From the NCBI GenBank assembly GCA_902590705.1, contig CACIXU010000001.1, positions 154,001-218,000 on the forward strand: a stretch of DNA of 64,000 bases. Reading direction: 5' to 3'. This document shows positions 1 through 9,524 of the stretch, piece by piece. This stretch comes from an uncultured Bacteroidota bacterium (GTDB lineage: Bacteria > Bacteroidota > Bacteroidia > Flavobacteriales > Flavobacteriaceae). Under the pieces are notes generated by a model, which was not told the origin of the DNA, did no database searches, and worked only from the letters and a program-made list of their open reading frames with translations. The translations under genes were made by a program, and so were the position numbers. The stretch's first letter is position 1. Each line of letters opens with the position of its first letter.

Positions 1-419
1 AAACAGGAAAACAAATAGCAAAAGTTGGACACGAATTTGGAGCAACTACTGGAAGGGCGAGAAGGGTTGGGTGGATTGACCTAGTATCGCTTAAATACGC
101 TATTAGAATTAATGGTGTTACACAACTTATAATGATGAAGGGTGATGTTCTCACAGGTATTAAAACCATCAAAGTTTGTACTCACTATAAAATCCAAAAA
201 AAAGTTATCGATTACTTTCCATTTGATATTCAATCAGAAAGTGTTACGCCACAGTATGTTGATATTCCAGGATGGGAGGAAGATCTTTCCGGAATTGAAG
301 AAATTAATGAGCTCCCAAAAAAATTTTCTGACTATATCGACTTTCTTGAAAAAGAACTTCAAACCCCAATCAAAATCGTTTCTGTGGGTCCAGATAGAAA
401 ACAAACTATTTTCAGGTAG
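1..419 (+). CDS. purA: Adenylosuccinate synthetase, C-terminal part
   Basis: The window opens inside this gene; the reading frame starts at base 3 and ends at a TAG at 417-419, leaving about 138 residues. The enzyme makes adenylosuccinate from IMP, aspartate and GTP, the first committed step to AMP. The C-terminal family signatures are clear: GHEFGATTGRARRVGWIDL, then INGVTQLIMMKGDVL and KVCTHYKI, ending in the family-typical VSVGPDRKQTI. The start is outside the window, so full length and N-terminal GTP-binding residues cannot be checked. The OstA-like gene follows after 30 bases on the same strand, so the two may be cotranscribed. Confidence 0.96.
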   Translation, partial: TGKQIAKVGHEFGATTGRARRVGWIDLVSLKYAIRINGVTQLIMMKGDVLTGIKTIKVCTHYKIQKKVIDYFPFDIQSESVTPQYVDIPGWEEDLSGIEEINELPKKFSDYIDFLEKELQTPIKIVSVGPDRKQTIFR

Positions 420-449
420 ATTTAAATTTAGCCTTAGAAAGCATTTAGT

Positions 450-2117
450 GTGATAAAGAATTTATATTTCATTGTTATTAATTTGGTAGTAGGTTTTTGG
501 TTAAATTCCATAATTGCCCAAGAAGGTCCAAAAATTATTGAAATTCTTCAGGCTGGCGGATCAACTCAAGATCAGCAAAAATTTCCTGGTGCAAATATAT
601 TAGTTAAAAAAGATAATATTCGAGTTCACCTGTTACACGAAGGAGCTTTAATAAAATCAAATATTTCTTATTTCTATCCCAAAAAAAATTTTTTTAAGGC
701 AAATGGTAATGTAATTTTTACTCAGGGAGATACTTTAAAAATAACTTGTGATTATATTGAATACGATGGGACAAAAAAACTAGCAATAGCCAGGGGGGAA
801 GTATTACTTGAACGGACTGACATGAACCTAAAAACAGATACTCTTTATTTAGATCGTCCGAAGTCAAAAGCCTACTATAACACATTTGGAACCATCTTAG
901 ACGAACAAACTAAGCTGACTAGTAAAAGAGGGATTTACTTTATGGATTTGAAAAAATACCGGTTTATATCCGATGTAAAAATTAATAACCCTGAATATCA
1001 AATAACATCGCAGCAACTAGATTACTTTACCGAAAGTGACAAGGCTTTTTTTTATGGAAAGACATCTATTAAAGGTGAAGAATATGATATCTATTGTGAA
1101 AAAGGTTCTTATGATACAAAACTACAAAAAGGTAGTTTTCAAAAAAATGCTATTATTTTCTACAATAATAAAGAAATCAGAGGTGACAGCCTTTATTTTG
1201 AAAATGAAAGAGATTATGCAGCAGCTACAAATAATATCAGTATTATTGATACTCTCAATAAATCAGTAATCAATGGCCATTACGGTGAAATTTTTAAATC
1301 GAGAGATTCTGCAATTATAACCAGAAGGGCCATGGCAATTAATATTGTTGATAATGACTCCCTATTCATTCATGCTGATACACTTATTGCTACAGGTCCC
1401 CAAGATAAAAAAATTTTAAGAGGTTATTATGACGTAAGAATTTTTAAATCTGATTTAAGAGGTAAATCAGATTCATTACATCTAAATCAAAGTTCGGGTT
1501 TAATCAAAATGCTTAAACTTCCTTTGAGTAGAAAAGAAAATCAAATCTTTACGGAGAGTCAAAAAAATGCTAGGAATCCTATTTTATGGTTTGGTAAAAG
1601 TCAAATGTCAGGAAATAAAATTTTTCTTACTTCTAATATGAAAAACCAAAAATTGGATTCGTTAAAAATTATTGGTAATAGTTGGATTATAGAAAAAGAT
1701 TCACTTAGTGAAACAGGTTTTAATCAGATTAAAGGTGGTCTTTTAGATGGCTTATTTGAAGATGGGGAATTAGTAGAAATTGACATAACTAAAAATACTG
1801 AAGTAATATATTATATGTATTCTGACGAAGAAAATGAGCTAATAGGAATTGACAAGACGACTTGCAGTAGCTTAAAGATGATTACCAAAGACAATCAAAT
1901 CGTGGATATCACTTTTTTTGTAAGCCCAGACGGGCAATTACTTCCTGAAAAGGATTTACCAATAAACGAAAGAAAATTAAAAGGATTTTATTGGAGAGAA
2001 AATGAGCGTCCAAGGAATATAACTGACCTATTCAGCGAGGAAGACAAACAGTATCAAATAAATCCAATAGAAAACATAAAAACACCTGAGCCATTCCTGA
2101 AAAATAGTGTTAATTAA
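450..2117 (+). CDS. OstA-like / LptA-domain envelope protein
   Basis: A 555-residue protein starting at GTG; no ATG lies near the N-terminus. Residues 1-23 look like a signal peptide ending IIA before QEGPK. The body is rich in short beta-strand repeats of the OstA/LptA kind, for example GNVIFTQGDTLKITCDYIEY followed by TDTLYLDRPKSKAYY, with repeated aspartate-serine-leucine turns. LptA/OstA domains carry lipopolysaccharide across the periplasm; Bacteroidota proteins of this type are usually named OstA-like and their exact role is less certain. The stop overlaps the next gene's ATG by one base (TAATG), which suggests translational coupling. Function is inferred from fold similarity, not from catalytic residues. 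Confidence 0.8.
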   Translation: MIKNLYFIVINLVVGFWLNSIIAQEGPKIIEILQAGGSTQDQQKFPGANILVKKDNIRVHLLHEGALIKSNISYFYPKKNFFKANGNVIFTQGDTLKITCDYIEYDGTKKLAIARGEVLLERTDMNLKTDTLYLDRPKSKAYYNTFGTILDEQTKLTSKRGIYFMDLKKYRFISDVKINNPEYQITSQQLDYFTESDKAFFYGKTSIKGEEYDIYCEKGSYDTKLQKGSFQKNAIIFYNNKEIRGDSLYFENERDYAAATNNISIIDTLNKSVINGHYGEIFKSRDSAIITRRAMAINIVDNDSLFIHADTLIATGPQDKKILRGYYDVRIFKSDLRGKSDSLHLNQSSGLIKMLKLPLSRKENQIFTESQKNARNPILWFGKSQMSGNKIFLTSNMKNQKLDSLKIIGNSWIIEKDSLSETGFNQIKGGLLDGLFEDGELVEIDITKNTEVIYYMYSDEENELIGIDKTTCSSLKMITKDNQIVDITFFVSPDGQLLPEKDLPINERKLKGFYWRENERPRNITDLFSEEDKQYQINPIENIKTPEPFLKNSVN

Positions 2118-3292
2118 TGCTAAAGGATTTTTTAAAATACCAAGCCAAAACTACTCCACATCCATTGGGTTTAGAAATTGCAAAAGCGGATGGTAATTAT
2201 CTGTATGACACGGATGGAAAATCCTATCTGGATTTTATAGCAGGTGTATCAGCTTGTCCTCTTGGTCACTCTCATCCAAGCGTGATTAAAGCTATTCAAG
2301 ATCAGACCAAAAAGTATATGCACGTTATGGTCTATGGAGAATTTGTCCAGTCACCATCCGTTAAACTTTGTAAAAAACTAGTACAGCTTCTTCCAGATAA
2401 TCAAGAAGTTGTCTACTTGACTAACTCAGGAACAGAAGCTATTGAGGGAGCATTAAAACTAGCAAAAAGGGCCACCGAAAGATCAGGGTTAATCGCTGCA
2501 GATCAATCCTACCACGGCAGCACACATGGTGCCCTAAGTCTATTGGGAAATGAAGAGCAAAAAAAGGGGTATCGTCCCCTGCTAACCGGAGTTAATTTTA
2601 TCGAATTCAATAAAGAAAGTGATTTAAAGAAAATCAATGAAAAAACTGCTGCAGTTCTCCTTGAAACTATTCAAGGAGGTGCAGGTTTCATAGAACCCAG
2701 ACTTAATTATTTAAAAAAAGTAAAGGAAAGGTGTAGTGAAGTGGGTGCGTTGTTAATTCTTGACGAAATTCAACCTGGATTTGGAAGAACAGGCAAAATG
2801 TTTGGGTTTGAAAACTATGGTGTTTCACCTGATATTGTAGTGATGGGTAAAGCTTTGGGAGGTGGTCTTCCCATTGGAGCTTTTTCTGCTAGCTCATCGC
2901 TCATGAAAAAACTAGAATTAAATCCAAAACTTGGGCATATCACTACTTTTGGGGGTAATCCAGTAATAGCAGCTTCAGCATTGGCAACTTTGAAAGAAAT
3001 TGAAGATTCAAAAATTATTAATAAAATTTCGGACAAAGAAAAACTATTCAGAAAGCATTTAGTCAATCCGAAGATAAAAAAAATACAAGGTACAGGACTG
3101 ATGCTTGCCCCTATTTTTAGAAATGATACGATTCCAAATTATTTAGTCCATCAATGTTTAAAAAAAGGGTTACTTCTATTCTGGCTTTTATGGGAAAAGA
3201 ATGCAATAAGAATCTCTCCTCCTCTCACAATTTCAGAAGAGGAAATTATTTATGGATGTAAAATAATATCCGATACACTTGATGAAATTTAG
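2117..3292 (+). CDS. Class III PLP-dependent aminotransferase (acetylornithine/aspartate aminotransferase family)
   Basis: A 391-residue fold-type I aminotransferase. The PLP lysine is at residue 245 in MGKALGGGLP, the cofactor-binding aspartate at 216 in LILDEIQPGFGRTG, and the phosphate-binding segment NSGTEAIEGALKLA lies near residues 103-116. These are class III signatures shared by ArgD, GabT and relatives. Flavobacteria carry this protein in the same neighbourhood, usually with a generic name, and no arginine synthesis genes are next to it, so I do not assign argD. It overlaps the OstA-like gene by one base. The actual amino donor and acceptor are unknown. Confidence 0.9.
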   Translation: MLKDFLKYQAKTTPHPLGLEIAKADGNYLYDTDGKSYLDFIAGVSACPLGHSHPSVIKAIQDQTKKYMHVMVYGEFVQSPSVKLCKKLVQLLPDNQEVVYLTNSGTEAIEGALKLAKRATERSGLIAADQSYHGSTHGALSLLGNEEQKKGYRPLLTGVNFIEFNKESDLKKINEKTAAVLLETIQGGAGFIEPRLNYLKKVKERCSEVGALLILDEIQPGFGRTGKMFGFENYGVSPDIVVMGKALGGGLPIGAFSASSSLMKKLELNPKLGHITTFGGNPVIAASALATLKEIEDSKIINKISDKEKLFRKHLVNPKIKKIQGTGLMLAPIFRNDTIPNYLVHQCLKKGLLLFWLLWEKNAIRISPPLTISEEEIIYGCKIISDTLDEI

Positions 3293-3389
3293 CTAGAGTG
3301 TTATGTTAATATTTTTGTTGAAAACAATAGACACTCACACAAAATGAATCTTTAATTGTTCTATAACTTTATTTTATAATTAAAGCTAC

Positions 3390-4757
3390 ATGAACAATCC
3401 TTCATTCGAAGAAAATAATTCATCCTTAGTTAAGTTTGAAAATATGCTAAAGACCAATCAAATTCTTTTTTTTGATGCAATAGAATTTGAAGGTATTATT
3501 CATTATTATATTGATTTTGCCCAATTTAATCTTGCAAAAAAAGCCCTTAAAATGGCCATGGAACAGCATCCCCATAATATTGAATTAATGTTGTTAAAAA
3601 GTGAAATTTTGCTATTTGATGGCTCATTTATTGCTGCTGAAAATCTACTTGAACAAATTGAACAATTATCTCCTGAAAATGAGGAAATTTTTTTACAAAG
3701 GGCAAATATTTCTTCCAAACAGAAAGACCACGCCAAAGCTGTAAATTATCTCCAAAAGGCACTTAATTCAACTGATGAGCCAACGGAAATTTGGAGTTTA
3801 ATTGGAATGGAATACCTTTTTTTAGAGGATTATATTAAAGCAAAAGATTTTTTTTTAAAATGTGTTGAAGAAAACCCTTTGGATTATCAGTCTCTTTACA
3901 ACCTACTTTATTGCCACGACCAGTTGGAAGAGAATATTGAGGCAATTAATACCCTAAATAAAATCCTAGAGGCCAACCCATATTCTGAAATTGCTTGGCA
4001 TCAGCTGGGTAAATTGTACACAAAAATTAATAAGTTTGAGGAGGCTCTCTCGGCTTTTGAATTTGCCATTATAAGTGATGATACATTTACTGGAGCGTAT
4101 GTTGAAAAAGGTAAACTTTTAGAAAAAACAGGTAGAATTAATCAAGCAATTGATAATTACGAGTTTTCAGTAAAATTAAATGGCTCTAATGCATATGTAA
4201 TTCACAGAATAGGAGAATGTCATCTTAAACTAGGCAATGAACAATTAGCTGTTAAATATTTTAAAGAATCTATAAAGTTGGAACCAAATCACGAAAAAAG
4301 CTGGATTTCATTAGTTGATTACTTCGTTAAAAGTGAAACTTTTCCCAAAGCTAAATACTACGTTAAAAAATCACTAAAATCGAATTCTGATAGTAAGGAT
4401 TTATGGAAAAAAAGTGCTGAAATTCATTTCAAATTGAATTTTTTCAAAGAAGCATCAATTGCATGTCAAAATGCAAATGAACTAGGCAACTATGATTTTA
4501 AAACGTGGATTATTTGGATGGATGCTCAAATGTATCTGAAAGAATGGCAAGCTGCATTATCTATTTGTCAACTTGCCTTGCAATACTTTAATAACAAGTC
4601 AGCCATATTATACCGATTAGCGGGGTGTAAAATGCGTTTGGGTAAAAAAGATGAGGCAATAAGCATTTTTGATAAAATTAAACGTAATTTTAAAATCCCT
4701 GAGGAGTTCAAACAATTATTTCCTGAATTAGCCAACGCCCACCAGAGATTTAAATAA
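3390..4757 (+). CDS. Tetratricopeptide repeat protein
   Basis: A 455-residue protein built almost entirely of helical pairs with the TPR pattern (for example AWHQLGKLYTKINKFEEAL followed by AFEFAI, and VIHRIGECHLKLGNEQLAV). Roughly ten or more repeats fill residues 30-440. No signal peptide or membrane segment is visible, so it is probably cytoplasmic. TPR arrays are scaffolds for protein partners; the partner cannot be read from sequence. It sits between the aminotransferase gene and two DUF368 transporter genes. A TATTTTTG box at 3310-3317 could be the -7 element of its own promoter, but I see no matching -33 box. Confidence 0.88.
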   Translation: MNNPSFEENNSSLVKFENMLKTNQILFFDAIEFEGIIHYYIDFAQFNLAKKALKMAMEQHPHNIELMLLKSEILLFDGSFIAAENLLEQIEQLSPENEEIFLQRANISSKQKDHAKAVNYLQKALNSTDEPTEIWSLIGMEYLFLEDYIKAKDFFLKCVEENPLDYQSLYNLLYCHDQLEENIEAINTLNKILEANPYSEIAWHQLGKLYTKINKFEEALSAFEFAIISDDTFTGAYVEKGKLLEKTGRINQAIDNYEFSVKLNGSNAYVIHRIGECHLKLGNEQLAVKYFKESIKLEPNHEKSWISLVDYFVKSETFPKAKYYVKKSLKSNSDSKDLWKKSAEIHFKLNFFKEASIACQNANELGNYDFKTWIIWMDAQMYLKEWQAALSICQLALQYFNNKSAILYRLAGCKMRLGKKDEAISIFDKIKRNFKIPEEFKQLFPELANAHQRFK

Positions 4758-4811
4758 CTCCAAGAAATTAAATTTGGGTTTTTCGCTATATATTGTGCTA
4801 AAATTTAATAC

Positions 4812-5756
4812 TTGACAAATTTCATTTCAAATAATTTAAGTGTATTTATAAAGGGAGTTGCAATGGGTTGTTCTGATCTTATGCCTGGTATTTCAGGAGG
4901 CACGATTGCACTGATTCTTGGTGTTTACAAAAAATTAATCCACTCCATTAATGCTATTAGTATAAAAAACTTTAAAACATTAACAGTAGATTTATTTTGG
5001 AAAAAAATCAATGGTAATTTCCTTCTAAGTCTTTTTTCTGGAATTTTAAGCGCGGTTTTTGCATTTTCATTTATTATAGAGTTTTTAATAAATACTTACC
5101 CCATTTTTCTTTGGTCTTTTTTTCTTGGAATCATAGTCACCAGTATACTAATTCTAAAAAGGCAGGTAAATCAATGGAGTTATCTTAACATTGGACTACT
5201 AATTTTAGGATCAGTGATAAGTTTTTTTATCACTCAAATCAGCCCTAAAAGTAATGATATTGGATTAATCTACCTTTTCTTTTGCGGTTTTATAGGTATA
5301 ATTGCGATGATATTACCTGGTATTTCAGGAGCATACATTTTGCTTATTCTAGGGGCATACCAGACCATATTAAATTTAATTAAAATGGCAATTAGAAGTT
5401 TGATTAGTTTCGATCTGAATATTATAATTCCAACTTATACAAAATTATTCATTTTTGGATTAGGTATTATTATTGGACTTCGGGTTTTTTCTTCAATATT
5501 AAAGTGGTTATTGGATAATGAAAATGATAAAACCATGTCTATACTCATTGGACTAATGATTGGAGCTATACATAAAATATGGCCTTGGCAGGAAGTTTTT
5601 AATATAACCATAGGTGACAAAAACAAGTCATTTTTTAGGCCCATATCCCCTTTAAACTATTATGAAGATGCCCATGTATTGTGGGCTACTATACTTTTTT
5701 TATTTGGCTCAGGGTTGGTATTGATTTTAAATAGTAAGAAGGAGAAAAAAATGTAA
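4812..5756 (+). CDS. DUF368 membrane protein, likely polyprenyl-phosphate transporter (first copy)
   Basis: A 314-residue integral membrane protein of the DUF368 family. Members, now called PopT, are reported to return undecaprenyl phosphate across the cytoplasmic membrane for reuse in peptidoglycan and other polymer synthesis. Both family hallmarks are present: KGVAMGCSDLMPGISGGT near residues 15-33 and a related second motif, AMILPGISGAYILLILGAY, near residue 165. They look like the two halves of an internally repeated transporter. I chose the TTG start because the next ATG would remove the helix leading into the first motif. A second DUF368 gene follows after 2 bases. The transport role is by family membership. 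Confidence 0.88.
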   Translation: MTNFISNNLSVFIKGVAMGCSDLMPGISGGTIALILGVYKKLIHSINAISIKNFKTLTVDLFWKKINGNFLLSLFSGILSAVFAFSFIIEFLINTYPIFLWSFFLGIIVTSILILKRQVNQWSYLNIGLLILGSVISFFITQISPKSNDIGLIYLFFCGFIGIIAMILPGISGAYILLILGAYQTILNLIKMAIRSLISFDLNIIIPTYTKLFIFGLGIIIGLRVFSSILKWLLDNENDKTMSILIGLMIGAIHKIWPWQEVFNITIGDKNKSFFRPISPLNYYEDAHVLWATILFLFGSGLVLILNSKKEKKM

Positions 5757-5758
5757 TC

Positions 5759-6775
5759 ATGGGTTGGTTTACCCCGATTTTACTGCAAAATATTATCTTG
5801 ATTTTAAAGGGAGTTGCAATGGGTGCAGCCAATAAAGTCCCGGGGGTTTCCGGGGGTATTGTAGCATTTGTGGCTGGTTTCTATGAAGAATTGATTGATT
5901 CTCTCCAAAAATTTAATTTAAAAGCTTTGTCGCTGTTATTTAAAAAAGAATGGTCTGAGTTCTTCGTATATGTAAATGGTAGATTTTTAACTCTATTATT
6001 TTCAGGGGTCATTATTAGCTACTTTAGTGTTTCACTAATATTGGACTATTTAATCAAGTATTATGAAATTCAAGTTCTCGCCGTATTTTTCGGAATGATT
6101 TTAGCTTCACTCTATTTCGTTTATCAAGAAGTAGAAAAATGGAAATTTAAAACAATTCTTTTTTTTGTAATTGGACTATTTATTGGCCTTACAATTATGT
6201 TATCTAAACCCCTCACTGAAAACGATGGATCAATCTTTGTTTTTTTCTGCGGAGTTATAAGTGTCTGCGGAATGACTTTGCCAGGGCTTTCAGGATCATT
6301 CCTTTTATTACTCCTAGGCAATTACACTCTACTTTTAGTAGATTCAGTGAATGCCATTTATTATACGCTGGGTGATTTAATAAAAATGAATTTTGAATTT
6401 ACAAACGATACTCATAGAATGAAATTACTTCGGTTGGCAGCTATTTTTTCTATTGGATCTATTTCAGGACTAATATTTTTCTCGAACATTCTAAGCTATG
6501 TATTGAAAAGATACTATCAAATCACAATTGCAATTATAATTGGATTTATTAGTGGATCATTAGGAGTCATATGGCCTTGGAGAGAAAAGGTTTTTAAACT
6601 AAATGAAGAAGGAGATCTCATCAATAACTCAATAGGTAATCCTGAGATTGCCTATTATGATTATCTTCTTCCTAATATAAAAACAAGTGATTTTTGGTTC
6701 CTTATATTATTTATAATTTTAGGGGCTATTACTGTAACACTTCTTGAGAGGTATGGGGTCAAAAAAAATAAATAA
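5759..6775 (+). CDS. DUF368 membrane protein, likely polyprenyl-phosphate transporter (second copy)
   Basis: A 338-residue paralogue of the preceding gene, with the same paired motifs: KGVAMGAANKVPGVSGG near the N-terminus and GMTLPGLSGSFLLLLLGNY near residue 180, separated by hydrophobic membrane segments. It is clearly diverged over its length, so the duplication is old, yet it stays adjacent. It begins with ATG two bases after the first copy stops and runs 23 bases into aroE. The two products may work as a heteromeric pair or handle different lipid carriers; sequence alone cannot decide. Assignment to DUF368 is firm; the substrate is inferred. Confidence 0.9.
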   Translation: MGWFTPILLQNIILILKGVAMGAANKVPGVSGGIVAFVAGFYEELIDSLQKFNLKALSLLFKKEWSEFFVYVNGRFLTLLFSGVIISYFSVSLILDYLIKYYEIQVLAVFFGMILASLYFVYQEVEKWKFKTILFFVIGLFIGLTIMLSKPLTENDGSIFVFFCGVISVCGMTLPGLSGSFLLLLLGNYTLLLVDSVNAIYYTLGDLIKMNFEFTNDTHRMKLLRLAAIFSIGSISGLIFFSNILSYVLKRYYQITIAIIIGFISGSLGVIWPWREKVFKLNEEGDLINNSIGNPEIAYYDYLLPNIKTSDFWFLILFIILGAITVTLLERYGVKKNK

Positions 6776-7505
6776 AAAGGTTTTTGGTCTAATAGGAAGG
6801 AATATTGATTATTCTTTTTCCAAGGACTATTTTAATGAAAAATTCAGGCGAGATCAACTATCCAATTGTTCTTACGAAAATTTTGATCTGGATTCTATCG
6901 AATTACTTCCATCTATTTTATCTCACAGAAATCTTTCAGGTCTCAATGTCACGACACCCTATAAAAGAGAAGTAATCCGTTTTTTAGATCACCTATCTGA
7001 ACCATCAAAAAAAATGCAAGCGGTAAATACAATTCGGTTTGAAAAAGATGGGAGAACAACTGGGCACAATACTGATGTTTATGGTTTTGAAGAATCCCTA
7101 ACAAAACTTAAATCTCTTCTCCCTAAAAAAGCATTGATATTGGGTTCAGGAGGGGCTTCCTCAGCAGTTGCATTTGTATTAGACAAGCTCGAAATACATT
7201 ATCAGTATGTATCAAGAAATCCTAAAAATGATCAAATTAGCTATCAATCTATAAATGCAGATTTATTGAAAAATTATAAATTAATTATAAATGCTTCACC
7301 AGTAGGAACATTCCCAAAGATTAATTTATCTCCAGAACTGCCCTACGATGAAATCAATAAAACCCATATTTTATTTGACTTGATCTACAACCCCAAAGAA
7401 ACATTATTTCTTAAAGAGGGTAAGAGAAGAGGAGCTATAATTTCAAACGGATTAAAAATGCTTGAATACCAAGCAGAAAAATCCTGGGAGATTTGGAACA
7501 AATAG
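6753..7505 (+). CDS. aroE: Shikimate dehydrogenase
   Basis: A 250-residue enzyme that reduces 3-dehydroshikimate to shikimate with NADPH in aromatic amino acid synthesis. Family motifs run in order: DYSFSKDYF (substrate serines), GLNVTTPYKREV with the catalytic lysine, AVNTIRF, GHNTDVYGFE, the nucleotide-binding GSGGASSA, NASPVGTFP, DLIYNP and the C-terminal NGLKMLEYQAEKSW. I place the start at the ATG at 6753, preceded by a GAGAGG stretch; an upstream TTG at 6744 is possible. It overlaps the end of the second DUF368 gene by 23 bases, so it is probably translated from the same mRNA. Confidence 0.95.
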   Translation: MGSKKINKKVFGLIGRNIDYSFSKDYFNEKFRRDQLSNCSYENFDLDSIELLPSILSHRNLSGLNVTTPYKREVIRFLDHLSEPSKKMQAVNTIRFEKDGRTTGHNTDVYGFEESLTKLKSLLPKKALILGSGGASSAVAFVLDKLEIHYQYVSRNPKNDQISYQSINADLLKNYKLIINASPVGTFPKINLSPELPYDEINKTHILFDLIYNPKETLFLKEGKRRGAIISNGLKMLEYQAEKSWEIWNK

Positions 7506-7571
7506 AAACAGTTCTTTTTTTTTTGTAATTTTTAGGAAAATTTCGCGTTTAACTCTTAAAACCTGATTGAT

Positions 7572-9524
7572 ATGGCCAAGAAAGATGAAGAAGCCAACGA
7601 TCCTCAGGAAGAAAATTTGTTGACTCCCAAGAAAACGGTTACTCCTGAAGGTGCTAGCGATGTAAAAAATGGATTAACTGAATTTATCCCTGAGCACTCT
7701 ATCAAAAAGAATCAGTCCTCTTCATCCAAAAAGGATAGAAACCTGGACGAAAAAATTGATTATAGTTCATTTAGCATTACGGAGCTTATCAGTGAGTTGG
7801 AAAAACTCACGAATCAAGATAATTGGTACAATAAGGGTAAAAATATCCAAGAATTATCCCAACACTTTGAAAGGAAATTTAAAAACGAAAATAAGGCTAA
7901 AAAAGAAGAGTTTATTAAAGAGGGTGGTGTTGAAATTGACTTCTATTTTAGACCCAATTATAAGAATAAGTTTGATCAGATTCTAAGGGATCACAAAAAG
8001 AAAAAAAGAAGTTTTTTTCTAGAAAGAGAGCAAACTCAAAAACTAAACCTAGAAAAAAAACTTGAGATAATTGAAAATCTTAAAAATCTCATTAACGTTG
8101 ATGAAAATATTAATGCTATTTATAAAAAATTTAGGAACCTACAGGAAATTTGGCACAAAACTGGACCTGTCCCAAGAGCTCACATTAATAATATATGGCA
8201 CACCTTTAAGCATCATACTGAAATTTTTTATGATTTCCTACATCTCAATAGAGAATTACGCGATCTAGATTTTAAACACAATTATGAAGAGAAAATTAAG
8301 ATAATTAATCAGGCTGAAAAATTATCTGAAATTTCAGACATACTAAAAGCTTCTCGGGATTTAAATATTCTTCATAGACTTTGGAAAAATGATTTAGGTC
8401 CTGTGGCTAAGGAGCATAGAGAAGAATTATGGAGAAGATTTCAAAAAGCTAGTCAAGTAATCCATAATAGAAGACAAAAGTTTGATAAAGAATACGATAT
8501 TATCCTTGAGGACAATCTTAATAAAAAAAACGAACTAATAATAAAAATGGAGAATATCAAAAATAATTCTCCGAAAGATCATAATGAATGGAAAAAGTCT
8601 ATCGAAAATTTGAATAGAATTAGAGAAGAATTTAAATTAATTGGTCAGGTACCAAAAAAACACAGTAAATTAACTTGGAATAAGTTTAGGGAAATTAGTA
8701 GAGAAATTAATCGAGAAAAAAATAATTTTTACAAATCACAAAAAAATGAACAACGAAAAAATATAGAGCTCAAAAAAGCACTCATTAAAGAAGTAAAAGA
8801 TATTCTTGAAAAAGAAGATTGGAATGAATATGCTAACCAAATGAAAAATATTCAAAAGGATTGGAAAAGTATTGGTTTTATTCCAAGAAAATTATCTGAT
8901 CAGCTTTGGAGAGAGTTTAGTTCCAATTGTAATATATATTTTGACCGTATAAAAGCAGGCTATCAAAAGATAAGTGAAATGGAGTCAGAGATTCAAAAGA
9001 AAAAAGAAGTTTTCATTGACAGAATTAAAGACTTTAAAATTCCTCATGAATTTGAAGCATTTAAAATTTTTTCTGCTAATCAATGGGAAGAATTTATTAA
9101 TCTTGGAATCCTAAAAGGAAATTTAAATAAGAATTTATCAGATAATTACAATAAAGAATTTATTTCAATTATTGATAAGTCAAAAATGGATGTTAATCTC
9201 AAGAAAGAGGCTAAAAATCATATTCGGTTTTTCCTCATTAAGGATGATGAAAAAGAGCTATCAAAGGAAATTAAAAACATCAAAAAAAAGATGGACGAAA
9301 TTAAGTCAGAAGTCCTTCAATTAGAAAACAACATGGATTATTTTTCCAATACCAGTAATAAAAACCCACTACTTTTAGAAGTGAGCTCAAAACTAAAGGA
9401 ATTAAAATCTGCGGAACAGCACTTGAAAGAAGAATTAGTTCCTCTTCGAAAAATGAAAAGAGAATTGGATAATAGTTTTAATGATAGTGATATCGAAGTA
9501 AAATCAGAAGAAAATACTAACTAA
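7572..9524 (+). CDS. DUF349 repeat protein
   Basis: A 650-residue, very charged protein with no signal peptide. An acidic, probably disordered N-terminus (residues 1-60) is followed by at least four DUF349-type repeats at about residues 180-232, 255-305, 338-392 and 415-465, each marked by a tryptophan, a glycine-proline turn and a second tryptophan (such as WHKTGPVPRAHINNIW). The C-terminus (about 555-640) is predicted coiled coil. DUF349 proteins are widespread in Bacteroidota but their molecular role is unsettled. Its stop codon interlocks with that of mazG on the other strand (9521-9524). Confidence 0.88.
   Translation: MAKKDEEANDPQEENLLTPKKTVTPEGASDVKNGLTEFIPEHSIKKNQSSSSKKDRNLDEKIDYSSFSITELISELEKLTNQDNWYNKGKNIQELSQHFERKFKNENKAKKEEFIKEGGVEIDFYFRPNYKNKFDQILRDHKKKKRSFFLEREQTQKLNLEKKLEIIENLKNLINVDENINAIYKKFRNLQEIWHKTGPVPRAHINNIWHTFKHHTEIFYDFLHLNRELRDLDFKHNYEEKIKIINQAEKLSEISDILKASRDLNILHRLWKNDLGPVAKEHREELWRRFQKASQVIHNRRQKFDKEYDIILEDNLNKKNELIIKMENIKNNSPKDHNEWKKSIENLNRIREEFKLIGQVPKKHSKLTWNKFREISREINREKNNFYKSQKNEQRKNIELKKALIKEVKDILEKEDWNEYANQMKNIQKDWKSIGFIPRKLSDQLWREFSSNCNIYFDRIKAGYQKISEMESEIQKKKEVFIDRIKDFKIPHEFEAFKIFSANQWEEFINLGILKGNLNKNLSDNYNKEFISIIDKSKMDVNLKKEAKNHIRFFLIKDDEKELSKEIKNIKKKMDEIKSEVLQLENNMDYFSNTSNKNPLLLEVSSKLKELKSAEQHLKEELVPLRKMKRELDNSFNDSDIEVKSEENTN

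Noticed and set aside
3293-3389. GAGTGT/ACACTC pairing with an inner TTGTT-GAA-AACAA hairpin (3315-3327) before the TPR gene
   Set aside because: Stems are short and AT-rich with a long loop, and no T-run follows; not strong enough for a terminator or riboswitch call.
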